Both the position numbers and the translations under genes were made by a program. Below, one piece after another: positions 20,698 to 31,121 of a DNA stretch of 64,000 nt; positions within the stretch are counted from its first letter, which is position 1; each line of letters begins with the position of its first letter. The DNA comes from Hysterium pulicare CBS 123377. Taxonomy: Eukaryota > Ascomycota > Dothideomycetes > Hysteriales > Hysteriaceae. Under the pieces are notes generated by a model. That model was not told the origin of the DNA, searched no databases, and saw nothing but the letters and a program-made list of their open reading frames with translations. The stretch is taken from positions 50,994-114,993 of the forward strand of contig AJFK01000768.1 of the NCBI GenBank assembly GCA_000467715.1. Direction: 5' to 3'.

Positions 20698-22047
20698 CTA
20701 TGGATTTGAATGGACCCAGTGTGCATTTTTACATGGCGAATTCCGTGTCTTGAACTCCTGAATCCTTTGCAGATTCCATCCAGAGGTCCAAGGAAGCCCA
20801 CTCCTCAGATCCGGCATTTGCTCATGACCCAAGCGGATGGTGTATGATAGCTGACAGGTGTTGACGTGGTGCTGATATTGAAAGCACTTTTCATCCTCCA
20901 CACAAGCCTCTGAGCAACTGCTTAGGGATAGCCCGGTATCATTAGCCAGCGTTACGTCTTCAGACAAATTGACCCAGTCTGATTTGCTCGTAGCCAAGGA
21001 CGATTCGATGAATGAGAATAGATCTTCGAAGATCAGGGGTTTATGGGGGTTCTCTCTTTTCAGTTCCCATTGCCACGTATCGTCCAGTTCCTTCTCGCTC
21101 AGATGATGCAATGTCAAAACCGGTTCACACCAATGCTCATCCCCAAAGCGAACAGTTGTGGGCTTTTCGCCGTTGATCATCGGCCAGTAGCCGCTCAAGG
21201 TAATGCCTATCTTCTTCAGTACTTTTGCCAGAACCTCATCGCCGCAACACTCGTTCACCATATTTTGACCAAATTGATGACTGCCCAGAACAGAATCGTG
21301 GGATTCGGGTACGCTGGCAAGTTTTCCATTTCTCCATTCCTTGCCATAGAAAAACAGATTCTGCAATGCCCCTCGCGATAGTATAAATCCACTTCCACCA
21401 TGCGCAAAGATGGGCTTATTGCGAGGCCATACTGGTGAGCCCATGTACAGCCATTCGTCGGGATCGAAGTGTTGTAGCCACCGAAGAAGATTATCCCATA
21501 CAACGTAAGTATCTAGCTCAATGAACAGGAACCACCGTTTCGTATCCCTCATGCTCCATGCCATCTCCATCATGGGAAGGAATTTATATCGGTCCAGCTT
21601 CCATCCGTCAGAATTCTTATTTATTGTCTCATTCGCCAGCCTCCGCGCAGCAATATCATTGTATATCTTGAAATCGGAATTGTTTATTCCGGACTGTAGA
21701 TCAAAGTTCTTAAGGGCATCGTAAATGTGGTGGCTGCCAACATCTTCCTCGTAATCAGAGAAGATGAGCAGATCGGGAACACAGGACGATACAGTGCGGA
21801 GGTGAGCGGACAATTTGGAATCGATTTCGGCGGCACCAATCTTGAGGACTACTTGTATGGAATGGAATGCATCTTGGGGAAACGCTGAACAGGGCTTGCC
21901 GGTGGTTCGGTCCTTGAAATTGAGAACAGGGCCATCGTTCCAGATATCGTAGCCGCGACGATTCCATAGAGTTGGTAAGAACTTATATGAAAAGAAAAAG
22001 AGAGCGATGGCAGCTACAATAATGCGTAGACGACGCGCTCTGACCAT
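20698..22047 (-). CDS. Type II membrane glycosyltransferase (GT31/DUF604-like) with PAN-like C-terminus
   Basis: Intronless, 449 residues. A basic N-terminus (MVRARRLR) precedes one membrane span at about residues 8-24, so this is a Golgi-type type II protein. The catalytic part includes LLIFSDYEEDVG, DRYKFLPMMEMAW and the metal-site-like ELDTYVVW (about 177-184), then YMGSPVWPRNKPIFAHGGSGFILSRGAL and NECCGDEVLAKVLKKIGI. These features are typical of fungal GT31-related DUF604 proteins. From about residue 370, Cys-rich sequence CSEACVEDEKCFQYQHHVNTC looks like a PAN/apple module. The donor and acceptor sugars are unknown. Confidence 0.85.
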   Translation of the reverse strand: MVRARRLRIIVAAIALFFFSYKFLPTLWNRRGYDIWNDGPVLNFKDRTTGKPCSAFPQDAFHSIQVVLKIGAAEIDSKLSAHLRTVSSCVPDLLIFSDYEEDVGSHHIYDALKNFDLQSGINNSDFKIYNDIAARRLANETINKNSDGWKLDRYKFLPMMEMAWSMRDTKRWFLFIELDTYVVWDNLLRWLQHFDPDEWLYMGSPVWPRNKPIFAHGGSGFILSRGALQNLFFYGKEWRNGKLASVPESHDSVLGSHQFGQNMVNECCGDEVLAKVLKKIGITLSGYWPMINGEKPTTVRFGDEHWCEPVLTLHHLSEKELDDTWQWELKRENPHKPLIFEDLFSFIESSLATSKSDWVNLSEDVTLANDTGLSLSSCSEACVEDEKCFQYQHHVNTCQLSYTIRLGHEQMPDLRSGLPWTSGWNLQRIQEFKTRNSPCKNAHWVHSNP

Positions 22048-22372
22048 GCTTCTTTGATGAGGTTTGGAATGATGGGATCGTAGATGCGGAAGTCGGGATG
22101 CGCCAAGATGTCATCATCTTTCTGGCCCCCACTCAATGAGCTATACTATATAACCTTCATGATGAGATCGATCGATTATCGCCTTTGAAAGTTGTCTGGT
22201 TCAAAATTTACTATGAGGTCTTCACAATGGCAAATTTTGAAGCAATATTACTTTGAGAACGAATTCGCTATATAGCGCTGCTCAGTTTACACTTTCATTG
22301 GTATAAACGAATGATATTGTTAACAGAGGATCGATTGTAACGCAGAGCCACATCTATAGTAAGGATGCGAAC
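22048..22372. other. Intergenic, glycosyltransferase promoter
   Basis: 325 bp holding the promoter of the glycosyltransferase gene, with a TATA-like ACTATATAACC near 22143. No gene seen. Confidence 0.4.
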
Positions 22373-23574
22373 TTAGTATATCTTACCATGTTTCGCTTCA
22401 TAAGCTAGCAGATCAGACACTATAGCATCGACCGCGTCGAACGCAGACGTCCATTCCTTTCCAAAAACCTCTTTCATTTTGGTGGTGTCGAAATCCAGCA
22501 ATTGGGGGGAAAGCCCATCGCTTTCACCACCAGGCGCGATTCTATCTTTTAATTCGGGATGCTTTTCACGAAGCTGATCAGCAATGCAATTGAGGCTGAA
22601 CGTTCCACTTGATATGATATACCGTCCGCTGGGAACGGAGGTGGCATCTAGAGATTTTATGTGCACCTTAGCAAGATCATCGGCATCACTGGCAGTTGCA
22701 ACCATCAGTCGTGTACGATTACCAGAGCGCAGAAGGGGCGGGCTTACATATAATGCGGGATATAGGATGACCTATTTGTCCGATCAAATAAGTATTTAAT
22801 TACCTGTGTGATACCTCCCAAATGATCTCCACCGGGGTTATAGGTAGGTTGCAGACTTCTCCCCAAAATGCCCGTCGCGAGAAGGAACACGACGTCGAAA
22901 GACGGCTTGTTCTTTTCAACCCACTCCCAGCTCTTCTGCTCTGACCATGTCTTGGAGTACTGGTAGGCGCTCATGAGATCGCCTTGCGCTTCATCCAATG
23001 GTATACCATTGTAATCTTTCTCAGAGAACGTGCGTCCGGATAACATATCTTGCGGAACTCTCATCACGGCGACACAACTACCGGTGACAACAATGCGCTT
23101 GACGGTGCCAGATGCTGCTGCGGCATTGAAAATGTTCTCATTGATAGCCCAGGTGGGTTCAATGACTGTTTTCAGGAAGTTGGAGGGCGCAATGGGTGTT
23201 GCGACATGGATGATTGCTGTAGCTTTGGATGCAGGCTTGTGGAAAACATTGGCCACTGTCATGTCGGGAATCTCCGTGAATGAGAGACGATTCTTTGAGA
23301 CAGCAGAGGAGTACTTGGTTTCAAGAAAAGCTTTTGACTTCTCGAAAGAGCGAAGCACAACGTTAACGTTGTAGCCCGATGAGAGGAGATGGTCTAGCAC
23401 TGATGCTCCGAGTTGGCCTGATCCCCCTGTGAGGAGGATATCCTGAGACATGGTGCCTGATTTGGCTGCAGATTCGGACTTAGAGTTGTTTAGCGATGAA
23501 GGTAGCTGAAGCGCGAGAAGAAGAAATGATAGGGCTGTAGAGACCATCTGTTTCTGTTCGATAATCGCGGCCAT
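22373..23574 (-). CDS. NAD(P)-dependent epimerase / dihydroflavonol reductase-like
   Basis: Extended SDR in two exons. The second intron boundary is well defined: exon 1 ends at 22748 and exon 2 is 22688-22373, joining YIPHYI to DADDLAKVH. From the ATG at 23451 (MSQDILLTGGSGQLGASVLDHLL) the protein has 339 residues with the GGSGQLG nucleotide motif at once. From the ATG at 23574 it gains 41 residues, including a hydrophobic stretch VSTALSFLLLALQLP that could be a signal or anchor. The active-site region is VVTGSCVAV and the YxxxK is AYQYSKTWSE. It resembles anthocyanidin/dihydroflavonol or methylglyoxal-type reductases; the substrate is unknown. Confidence 0.85.
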
Positions 23575-24720
23575 TTATAGTCCAGATACATCAAAGCTCA
23601 TTCTCACGTCCTCCACATTCGTCCGAATTTTGCTATCAGCAAAAGGGGGTACGCTACCAAATTGAACATTAAAAGTTAGTGATCATTGCATTGATTGGTC
23701 TGAATCGTTGTGATACCGGGCTCGACATCCCACTCTGCTGCTTGTTGAGTAGAAAGGAGATAGCGATTTGTAAGACTGATGAACGATGGTCAAGTAAAAT
23801 GGCAAGTTTCTGCGAGAATACGAATCTTGGGAGATACTCATATGAAAGCAACAAGTAAAATGGCAAGTTTCTGCGAGAATACGAGTGTTGAGAGATATTC
23901 ATATGAAAGCAAAGCTTGAGGAGTAAGAGAAGAGCTTTGATGATTACTCAAAGCAGATATACACCATACTGATGCCATTCTATAGTATTGTTGTCGCGTG
24001 ACTACTCCTGTAAGCGCGAGGTTGTGGGTTTCTGATGCTCTTGAGCTATGCGCTCGTCCACATTGAGATTGCGCTAATCGGCTGAAGAGCTTGGCCTTGA
24101 TGAAGAGACTCAAGATCTTCTTTGCTCCTTTCAATTTGCCATAATGGTCTACGTTAGTTCTATATGCTGGCAATCGTAGATGAGCAAACATTGAAACTTA
24201 GGATGCTACATAGCTGAATCGTCAGGTATGCGTTTTACCTGTGAACGAAACAAATCCAGGGCATCATCACAACACTCATAACAAATTTCATCAAAGAATA
24301 CCGCAATAAAATATATGACTGGCGAGAAATTGAAGTTGAGGGTTATTGAAGGATGATGATGGTGGGACGCCGACTTCGGAGACCAGGCCAAACGACAGCC
24401 TCGTTTCGAAGCACATCAGGTCCTTTCACAACGCGAACATACTCAATAGGCGCGTACAACTGCCCCGCTCTGCCAGTTCTTCGCCTTGAAGCGTCATAGG
24501 CATCATGCTAAGGATTTCGATGTCGCCGATAAAGGATACTCTCCGCTCGAAATCCGCCTTTTCTTTGAGCTTGAGTTTGTCCAATCCAGCAACGACTTGA
24601 CGGATTCCCCATACATATATATGAGGTTCGTCGAGACCTTTCTCACCCTACCTTGATATCAAAAGCTAATCCCTGGAATCAGATCCCCGAGAATTATATT
24701 CCCTAATCTGCGAAATCGCC
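23575..24720. other. Intergenic region with tandem repeat
   Basis: 1.1 kb between two divergent genes. It includes the 61-bp tandem repeat at 23791-23912. At 24646-24450 on the minus strand there is an open frame without a usable start (EKGLDEPHIYVWGIRQVV...), followed after a frame change by EYVRVVKGPDVLRNEAVVWP. This may be a broken gene, but I do not recognise it. Confidence 0.4.
23791..23912. repeat. 61-bp direct tandem repeat, two copies
   Basis: Copies 23791-23851 and 23852-23912 are head to tail and differ at only 4 of 61 positions. Each begins CAAGTAAAATGGCAAG and ends CATATGAAAGCAA. Low divergence implies a recent duplication. Confidence 0.9.
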
Positions 24721-25533
24721 ATGTCGGACGGAAAGTATGTCCACGGTCACCACGCATCCGTCCTTCGTTCCCATAGCTGGCGAACCGTCGAGAACTCCTG
24801 TCCTCACCTCATTCCACATATCAAACCCGATGCAAAGATACTGGACGTAGGGTGCGGTCCTGGCACCATAACGTGCGATCTCGCCAGCCGAGTTCCGCAG
24901 GGCTCTGTTCTTGGAATCGATCCGTCTCCAGACGTCATTGAAAAAGCCAAGAAATACGCTGTCGAACATAAGAGCTCCAATGTCACATTCAGTGTTGGAG
25001 ATATCTACAACCTGGACTTACCAGACCGAAGTTTCGACATCGTTCATGCCCACCAGGTGCTACAGCATGTCAGCGATCCTTTGGGGGCGATGCGGGAAAT
25101 GAAGAGGCTCACAAAGCCAGGAGGTATTCTCGCTTGCCGAGATGTAGACTATTCAGCTACGATCTGGTACCCAAATGTTCCAGGCATGGATGAGTGGTTA
25201 GACTTGTACCAGAGAGTGGCTAGAGGAACCTCGGGAGGAGATCCGAACATCGGACGACGACTTCATGCGGTAGCCCTCGAAGCTGGATTCGACCGCAGTG
25301 CTATCACTACTAGCGTATCGACCTGGACTTTCAGTACCCCTGACGAACGAGAGTTCTGGTGCGGTCTCTGGGCTGATCGAACGTTAAACAGCGACTTCAA
25401 GACGCACGCAATTGAAGGAGGACATGCTAGCGAGGGAGATCTTGAGAAGATTTCTGAGAGCTGGAAAACGCTCATGAAGAAGGAGGATGGTTGGATTACT
25501 CTCATCAATGGCGAAATCATTTGTAGGGTGTAG
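24721..25533 (+). CDS. SAM-dependent methyltransferase (class I, UbiE-like)
   Basis: Single exon, 270 residues. Motif I is ILDVGCGPGTITCDLA (about residues 40-55) and the acidic post-I residue is in GSVLGIDPSP. Further landmarks are FSVGDIYNLDLPD, the motif II region FDIVHAHQVLQH and LTKPGGILACRDVDY. The family methylates small molecules. There is no partner enzyme beside it to suggest the acceptor. The start is the first ATG after an intergenic gap and agrees with the family N-terminus. Confidence 0.93.
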   Translation: MSDGKYVHGHHASVLRSHSWRTVENSCPHLIPHIKPDAKILDVGCGPGTITCDLASRVPQGSVLGIDPSPDVIEKAKKYAVEHKSSNVTFSVGDIYNLDLPDRSFDIVHAHQVLQHVSDPLGAMREMKRLTKPGGILACRDVDYSATIWYPNVPGMDEWLDLYQRVARGTSGGDPNIGRRLHAVALEAGFDRSAITTSVSTWTFSTPDEREFWCGLWADRTLNSDFKTHAIEGGHASEGDLEKISESWKTLMKKEDGWITLINGEIICRV

Positions 25534-26034
25534 TTAACGTTTCAAGGCGGGGTGGTGTTGTCTTCATTGGGGGTGAAGATTTTAGTGAATGGCCGGGCGA
25601 GGTGCTCCATTTTCCAAATAAAAAATCGAATATGAATCGTCTCGATTCACCACGTCCTTACCTTCACCCGTTTCACATGAGCTATCTATTCTATGTCATA
25701 GCTTCTTCTGCAGAATTTCTCTCTTCTACCACAACACATCCAGTCGGCCACGCATCAGCTGGCAATTACTCACTCACACACTCAACACCCATGAGCGAAG
25801 GACACTGCATGTTGCTCGCCTTCAAATTTGCTAATCTACTGCGTTTAGACTCTTGACACATTATCCAATATATCCAATGTCAGATCCTCGACAGGGACAC
25901 AGTACCGCATCACTTGTGCGTCTACTGACTCTTGTAAGTAGGCTACATCGTATAGTAGAGACACGCTGACGGACTATAAGCAAACCCTACGAAAATTCAA
26001 ACCAAAGCGACTTGACCCCGTCTCGGTCCTTCCC
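25534..26034. other. Intergenic, methyltransferase 3' flank / F-box gene 5' flank
   Basis: About 500 bp. The frame of the downstream F-box gene stays open for about 33 codons before its ATG (LRKFKPKRLDPVSVLP), so a 5' exon in this gap is possible. An ATG at 25877 followed by a GTAAGT donor at 25934 is a candidate, but I could not join them in frame. Confidence 0.35.
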
Positions 26035-27384
26035 ATGGAGGTTATTGCACTCGTCATTGAACTACTCTCTCCAGCTGACACTGAAACCATCCGGCGGCTA
26101 TCTAAATCTTGGAAAGCAGTGTCGGAACGATGGGTGACCGCTACTTGGACAGCCAAATACTTCCCTGAGTCACGCGATTCGATCTCACCGCTGCTTTCCG
26201 TTATCCCTATTGAGCAGCAAAACTTGTACTTTCGACGACTTCTATGTTGCCAACAAAATATTCGGCTAGGGAGGGCAGCTGCGTACCTTCATCTAGAAGG
26301 AGTTGGTAGGAATCATGTCATTGGGGAGAAAGCACTCATCGCTTGTAACGGCACGAAGATCAAAGTCTTCGACCTCGCTCAGTATTGGAAGACGAATCAG
26401 CTTGCGTCTATTGAGATCGATCTGTTACCCCCGCATGGCGATACGACGGCAACATTGATAAACGCCGGATGGCTCGAACAGGACGATTTCGTATTGGTCT
26501 ACGAAGTGAAGCCGCGGGGTTCTGTCAGAGGCACTTTCGCAACTAGATCTTTCATCTCACGGTATTCGAAGACAGGGATCATGAGGTGGAAGACGGCATG
26601 TATCGTGAAACAGGAATTCGCCCTCTTAGCATCCAACAAAGTGTTGTACTGGATTGACCCTTCAGATACCGACCTTTTCCGCATCGATTTGACCACCGGC
26701 GTTGTTCTTGAACCAATTCAACTCCGCGCGCACGTCCATTTCCTTGAACCTTTGTGGATCAATCTTGCAGAGTCACTTCCAGAAACTCCCTTGGTATTCC
26801 TTACAGCAAGAAAACTTCTTAGCCAGTCGGCCTCGCTGCTGATCCTCAATCCGGACAATTTGCATCTAGTTTGGATACATCCAAGCGAAATGATGAAATA
26901 TCTTCCCCGAGCCACCCAGGAACACAACCACAGCCATCAGAAGCATGCCGCGAGACTTGTTAGCGATCTTGCTACCAACATCACGCCCCGTGCTATGATT
27001 CAAATTCTACGCAATAGAGCGGTTTGGCAGGGAAGGTTTGCGGATGACGGGGTTCATATCAACGCGCCTGTCACGTATTACTGTTGCTATATACCTAGAA
27101 TCTCTTTTTCGAACAGATACTGCATTCGTTTCCAGCACGCGGGTGTTGAAAAGGGAAACCACTTGGTGAAGAGCTTCAGTGAGTGGTGGGTTCCAAGCAA
27201 GAGTGGGGAGAAATGGTCGTCAGGTTCGAGGATCCTAACGCACAAAGCTCTACGACTTAAACATTGGAATTCTGATGGATGCAAAATCCTTTCAATTGGT
27301 ATGGGCCTCAAATCTCTTTACATTCCGGAAGGACAGGGCCATGAGGACTCGCTCCATATACTACAGTTTATGCCGCGATGGTGA
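26035..27384 (+). CDS. F-box-like protein, hypothetical
   Basis: Uninterrupted 449-codon frame. The N-terminus MEVIALVIELLSPADTETIRRLSKSWKAVSERW fits the F-box pattern. The preceding in-frame codons encode VSVLP, which would complete the LP of a canonical F-box, so the true start may lie in an upstream exon. The rest (for example ALIACNGTKIKVFDL, KVLYWIDPSDTDLFRIDL, SLLILNPDNLHLVWI) has repeated short beta-strand blocks like a degenerate beta-propeller. F-box proteins recruit substrates to SCF ubiquitin ligases; the function here is untested. Confidence 0.7.
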   Translation: MEVIALVIELLSPADTETIRRLSKSWKAVSERWVTATWTAKYFPESRDSISPLLSVIPIEQQNLYFRRLLCCQQNIRLGRAAAYLHLEGVGRNHVIGEKALIACNGTKIKVFDLAQYWKTNQLASIEIDLLPPHGDTTATLINAGWLEQDDFVLVYEVKPRGSVRGTFATRSFISRYSKTGIMRWKTACIVKQEFALLASNKVLYWIDPSDTDLFRIDLTTGVVLEPIQLRAHVHFLEPLWINLAESLPETPLVFLTARKLLSQSASLLILNPDNLHLVWIHPSEMMKYLPRATQEHNHSHQKHAARLVSDLATNITPRAMIQILRNRAVWQGRFADDGVHINAPVTYYCCYIPRISFSNRYCIRFQHAGVEKGNHLVKSFSEWWVPSKSGEKWSSGSRILTHKALRLKHWNSDGCKILSIGMGLKSLYIPEGQGHEDSLHILQFMPRW

Positions 27385-28171
27385 AGCGGGGTTCGAGGCG
27401 CTATGGGTGTCTTTCGAAGGCCAATGTATCCATGCAGACGATAGGAGAGCTGAAACGAGAGAAAGCAGATGGGAGATTGCTCATGGAGTGTTGGTCTGCT
27501 GAAGGTCTAAGTTCTTCTACTTTGTTCACCGCGGGGATCGTGTTTTGCTTTGCTTTCTAAGTGGCTTCTGTTTTCCGTCTCTTGTGACTAGGCTGAAAGC
27601 CTACTTACTCCTAATTTCAATGGGACCTTTTGGTTGATACTCCGCTTTCTTCTCTCGTTTAGAGCGCAAGTTCCGCACTCTTGTAAGGCCATCTCCACCA
27701 AACGTCGTCAGTCACCACCTGGAAAGAGATGACCCGAGCATTGCATCTTCTGACCTTACAAAAGCAAACATTACTTCGAGCCCTCACTCTTATCCAATTA
27801 GAGTCCTAATAAGCCCACCACTTCGGCATCCCCCATCCAGCCAAGCCCGCTCACCGTCCCGATCCGTCTGGCACGTGTCTTACCTAGGCCCTGTATCTGC
27901 CTAATCTAATCAACCCCACCACCCCGCACGTCTACCTCTCACACATCCTCTCACCTCTCACTCTTCTCTTCTCTCTTAACCAGTGCCACACCAAAGAACA
28001 ACATCAGAAAAGGCTTTCCGGAACGTTATACCAGGCCCACACCAGACAACATCATCAACAGGCTTTCCCAGAGCTTAACCAGGTCACACAATCAACATCA
28101 TGTAAGACGCAGCCTTCACTCTACGCCTAGACATTGGAAGAATAGCAAAAGCTGATGGAATGAAAGAAGCC
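27385..28171. promoter_or_regulatory. Promoter and leader of the zinc-ribbon micro-gene
   Basis: 787 bp. It contains a long CT-rich tract (about 27945-27980), common just upstream of highly transcribed fungal genes. A probable 5'-UTR intron starts with GTAAGA at 28100. Two near-identical leader phrases with AGGCTTTCC (about 28013 and 28051) hint at a small duplication. Confidence 0.4.
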
Positions 28172-28350
28172 ATGGCTCACGCCCAAGTCGTCGACCTGCT
28201 AAACAACCACGGCAGCTGCCCCAAATGTGGAGCCAGCATCGACGACGGAGGCAAGACTTGTGGATCTTGCGGAAGCGTGAGTTTCCTGTCCACGTATATA
28301 TAAGTAACGGCCGTTGCTGATATTTGGACATTTAGACCTGCCCTGTCTAA
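28172..28350 (+). CDS. 39-residue zinc-ribbon-like micro-protein
   Basis: Exon 28172-28276, an intron of 59 bp (GTGAGT...TTTAG) and exon 28336-28350 encode 39 residues. The peptide starts MAHAQVVDLLNNHGSC. It has five cysteines spaced C-P-x-C-G, then ten residues further on C-x-x-C-G-S, and ends T-C-P-V. Two CxxC knuckles suggest Zn binding. The second exon supplies only T-C-P-V, so splicing is needed for the last Cys. I recall similar short Cys proteins as abundant fungal transcripts, but without a function. The CT-rich promoter and the hairpin directly after the stop fit a strongly expressed small gene. Confidence 0.65.
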
Positions 28351-28356
28351 GTGACT

Positions 28357-28397
28357 CTCCGCTCATTTGGGTGAATGCACTCAAATGAGGAGCGGAG
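28357..28397. terminator. Hairpin just 3' of the micro-gene
   Basis: CTCCGCTC...ATTTGGGTG pairs with CACTCAAAT...GAGCGGAG, leaving a 3-nt bulge and a 4-nt loop. It begins 7 bp after the stop codon. It may act in 3' end formation or mRNA stability (inference). Confidence 0.4.
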
Positions 28398-29213
28398 TGA
28401 ACCGGGCCCAACAATCCGGTTCGTTACGGTTGCGGGATTGGGTGAACCGAGTCTATTGCCTCGGTTCTTGACGATGCGATGATGCTACGATGACTATGGC
28501 TTTGGTCCCTCAAAGCTATTGCTTTGAAATGTTTCCCCTTTCTTCATTGCGAGCGAGGGAGATACCAATATGAACCGCTGGAGGAGGTTGTGCTTGAGGT
28601 TCAATACTCCCCGGTATCTAACGATCTACCGGGTGAAATGGGCGTGCTTTGCTGGCCTGAAGTTTTTGATATTCAATGTGAATGTGTTACTAGTCTGATG
28701 CTTGCTTCTCCTCTTGCTTGTGGAATACCTCTTCGAAGCGAAGTCTTATTGCTTGAAATGCCATCTGTCCCTCGTAATGAAACATGCTCTACATATCAGT
28801 GGTAAGCTTCAATGATCCCGAATAAGCTACCACCAAGCTCACAGCACATTTCAGCTATAGTCGTTCACTGTCATCATGAGGATTTGAGCAGCTTTTCAAA
28901 GCTTCTGATCAAATTTTGATAGTGTAGCTCTCGATCAACTTGACGATCAGTCATTACGTCCATTTCATAATCTACATTTTGTGCAATCCAGAGTGAGAAC
29001 AAATAAAGCAACCACAAATGGCCTTGCTTTCACGAAAACCTCCTAAACGCCATGCCGCTGAGGTCCTGCACAATTCACCCTAGACAGATATCCAGCCTCC
29101 TTCATTACCGACTCAACAAGGGCACTCGATGAGGACTTCATATACCACCACCACCTTCGCTCTCCGAAGGAAGCAAGCAAACAAGCCCTCCCACTCCACC
29201 CACCCTCATCCCC
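28398..29213. other. Intergenic, no gene seen
   Basis: About 816 bp between the micro-gene and the convergent MARVEL-like gene. Open frames here are short and lack ATG or family similarity. Confidence 0.4.
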
Positions 29214-29857
29214 TTAAACCAAAACACCCTTCCTCCCAGTGCCCCTCCTCATAGCCAAGAACGCGAGAACAGCGCACGCAACACAGAGCGCGAAGCTCAT
29301 GAACTGGAACGCGGCAGTCGCCTCACTCTCGCTACATCGCTTTCTCTCGTGATCGTAATCGCCCACGTAGCCGCAAGCTGTTCCTTCTCCCTTGATATTA
29401 ACGCAGCCGCCGTTCAAGAGTTTGTTGTAGTCCAGTTTGACCTTGTTGGCGTCCGAGTTGGAACTGCAGGAGACGCCTTTGAGGATTATGACGATGGCCT
29501 GGGGTCGTGTTAGTTTTGTTTACTTGGGCGAGTTTATTGGGCGAGGGAGGAAGGAAGATAGGGGGAAGTTGAGTAAGTAGAAATCGCAATGTTACGTACC
29601 AGACCTCCGGCGAGGAAGAAGATGCTTGCGAGCGCATCGAAGGCCGCAGAGACGAGACCAGATAGTGGTTCGACGAAGACAGCGACGATTCCGACGATTG
29701 CAGCTAGGAAGCCGAAGCCGCCGGTGAAGGCAGCATACGTGAGTGCGGCGGGGGCCGAGTTGCCAATAAATTGATCTTTGATGAGAGTGATAGATATACC
29801 CAAGCAAACAGAGGCGAAAATGATTTGGAAGAGGCGCAGGACGAGGGTGACGATCAT
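29214..29857 (-). CDS. MARVEL-like four-span membrane protein
   Basis: Two exons, 29857-29600 and 29498-29214 (101-bp intron), give 180 residues. Four hydrophobic spans are visible: LVLRLFQIIFASVCLGISI, ALTYAAFTGGFGFLAAIVGI, LVSAAFDALASIFFLAGGLA and AFQFMSFALCVACAVLAFLA. A Cys-containing extracellular loop before the last span (CSSNSD...CVNIKGEGTACGYVGDY...RCSESEA) is typical of fungal MARVEL proteins. The tail is basic (RRGTGRKG). Such proteins sit in plasma membrane or vesicle domains. An in-frame ATG upstream would add a few residues; the 29857 start fits the family. Confidence 0.85.
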
Positions 29858-31121
29858 GGTCGAAGAAGTTGTGGGTGACGTGTTTCTTTGAGCAAGGAGC
29901 AAGTGGTAGAAGGTAGGTAGTTTGACGCGGAGGTAAGGAAGACCGAAAGATGTTGACTGAAAAGTTGTGATGCGGTGAAGGTTGTTATTTCGTGCCGAAA
30001 ATGGAAGAGAAATATTATATGATTGATCACCTGACTATCTCGTACAGCAGAGGGGAAATATTACAAGGTGAAGCAAGGCTATGGAAAAGCAGCACTCCAG
30101 CAGCAAGCAACAAATATGAGAGACAACAAACCTCGAGAGAACACAAGGGCAACACCATATATATGAACCAAAAACAGGCCCCCAGACCGCGCCGCAAGGC
30201 TTTTCCTCAACGCCCCGACTCCTCTCAAGCAAAGCACACAAGTCCCCTCTGCCTCCAGGATCATCATGCAGCGACAATCACAAAACCATCGACTCAGCCT
30301 CGCTCTACGGGCGTTATTATGCTGTGCGCCGCTCTCTCTTGCTTTCTGAAGGATTATCTGCCTGCCCTGTTGCCTCAGCCACGATCCCATTGGTATCCAT
30401 CTGTCCAATAGTCTGGACAAGGATGCACTTGTGCAACGTATCGTCAGATCATTGCTGAGGCACGGGACGTTGAAACGGTTGTGTGACTGGTGAAGCCCCT
30501 TGATAGGCCTATAGTGGATGCCTCAAAAATGGTGATCAATGAAGAGATGTGAGGGGCGAGGGGTGAGAGTTTTGAGTTTCGGCCCCCGCCAGTATTTTTA
30601 GACCTGTCTGGTGCCGGCGACGTTAGGTAGCTGGCAAACCCTTATATCACATGAAACTCATTTAATATATAGTACTATTAGAGATATACTACTAAACTAT
30701 GTCTAGATTATGCAAAGTTCTTATAATTTATTATCTTCAGGTTATACTTAATATCGCGAATCAGCGCGTTATGAGGGTTGCTGTAGCATGAAGTATTTTT
30801 GTAAGCAGCTATAGCTCGAGAGAAGAGTCGTCCGATATTTTACACCAACTTTAAGATCGATTAGATATGTTCATGGCGTGCAAGATACATTATATGCAGA
30901 AGTGTCTGGCCTTGGCAAATTGCCACTGTATGCTACAGCAACTTGTTCCGTGGACGAGGGAGGCTATGTTACCCACATCGTTCATTTATGGCCCACGTCG
31001 GCCGAATTGTCCATCTTTACGGCCCACGTAGTCCATGTTATGGTCCATCTCATTAATTAGGTTGGTTGACGAAGAAACACCGAAAGCCAGTTGCCAGGCC
31101 ATTGGACAGTTCTATTGCCCA
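29858..31121. other. Intergenic with AT-rich DNA and degenerate repeat
   Basis: 1.26 kb. The stretch about 30640-30860 is strikingly AT-rich with many TpA steps, compatible with a decayed or RIP-affected element. The end carries the GGCCCACGT/GTCCATGT repeat block at 30967-31050. No gene recognised. Confidence 0.4.
30967..31050 (+). repeat. Degenerate GTCCAT/TATGGCCCACGT repeat, locus A
   Basis: Phrases TTATGGCCCACGTCGGCC, TTTACGGCCCACGTAGTCC and ATGTTATGGTCCAT follow each other as a degenerate short-period repeat. The same phrases recur at 46941-47020 and, in reverse orientation, at 47236-47424. Confidence 0.6.
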
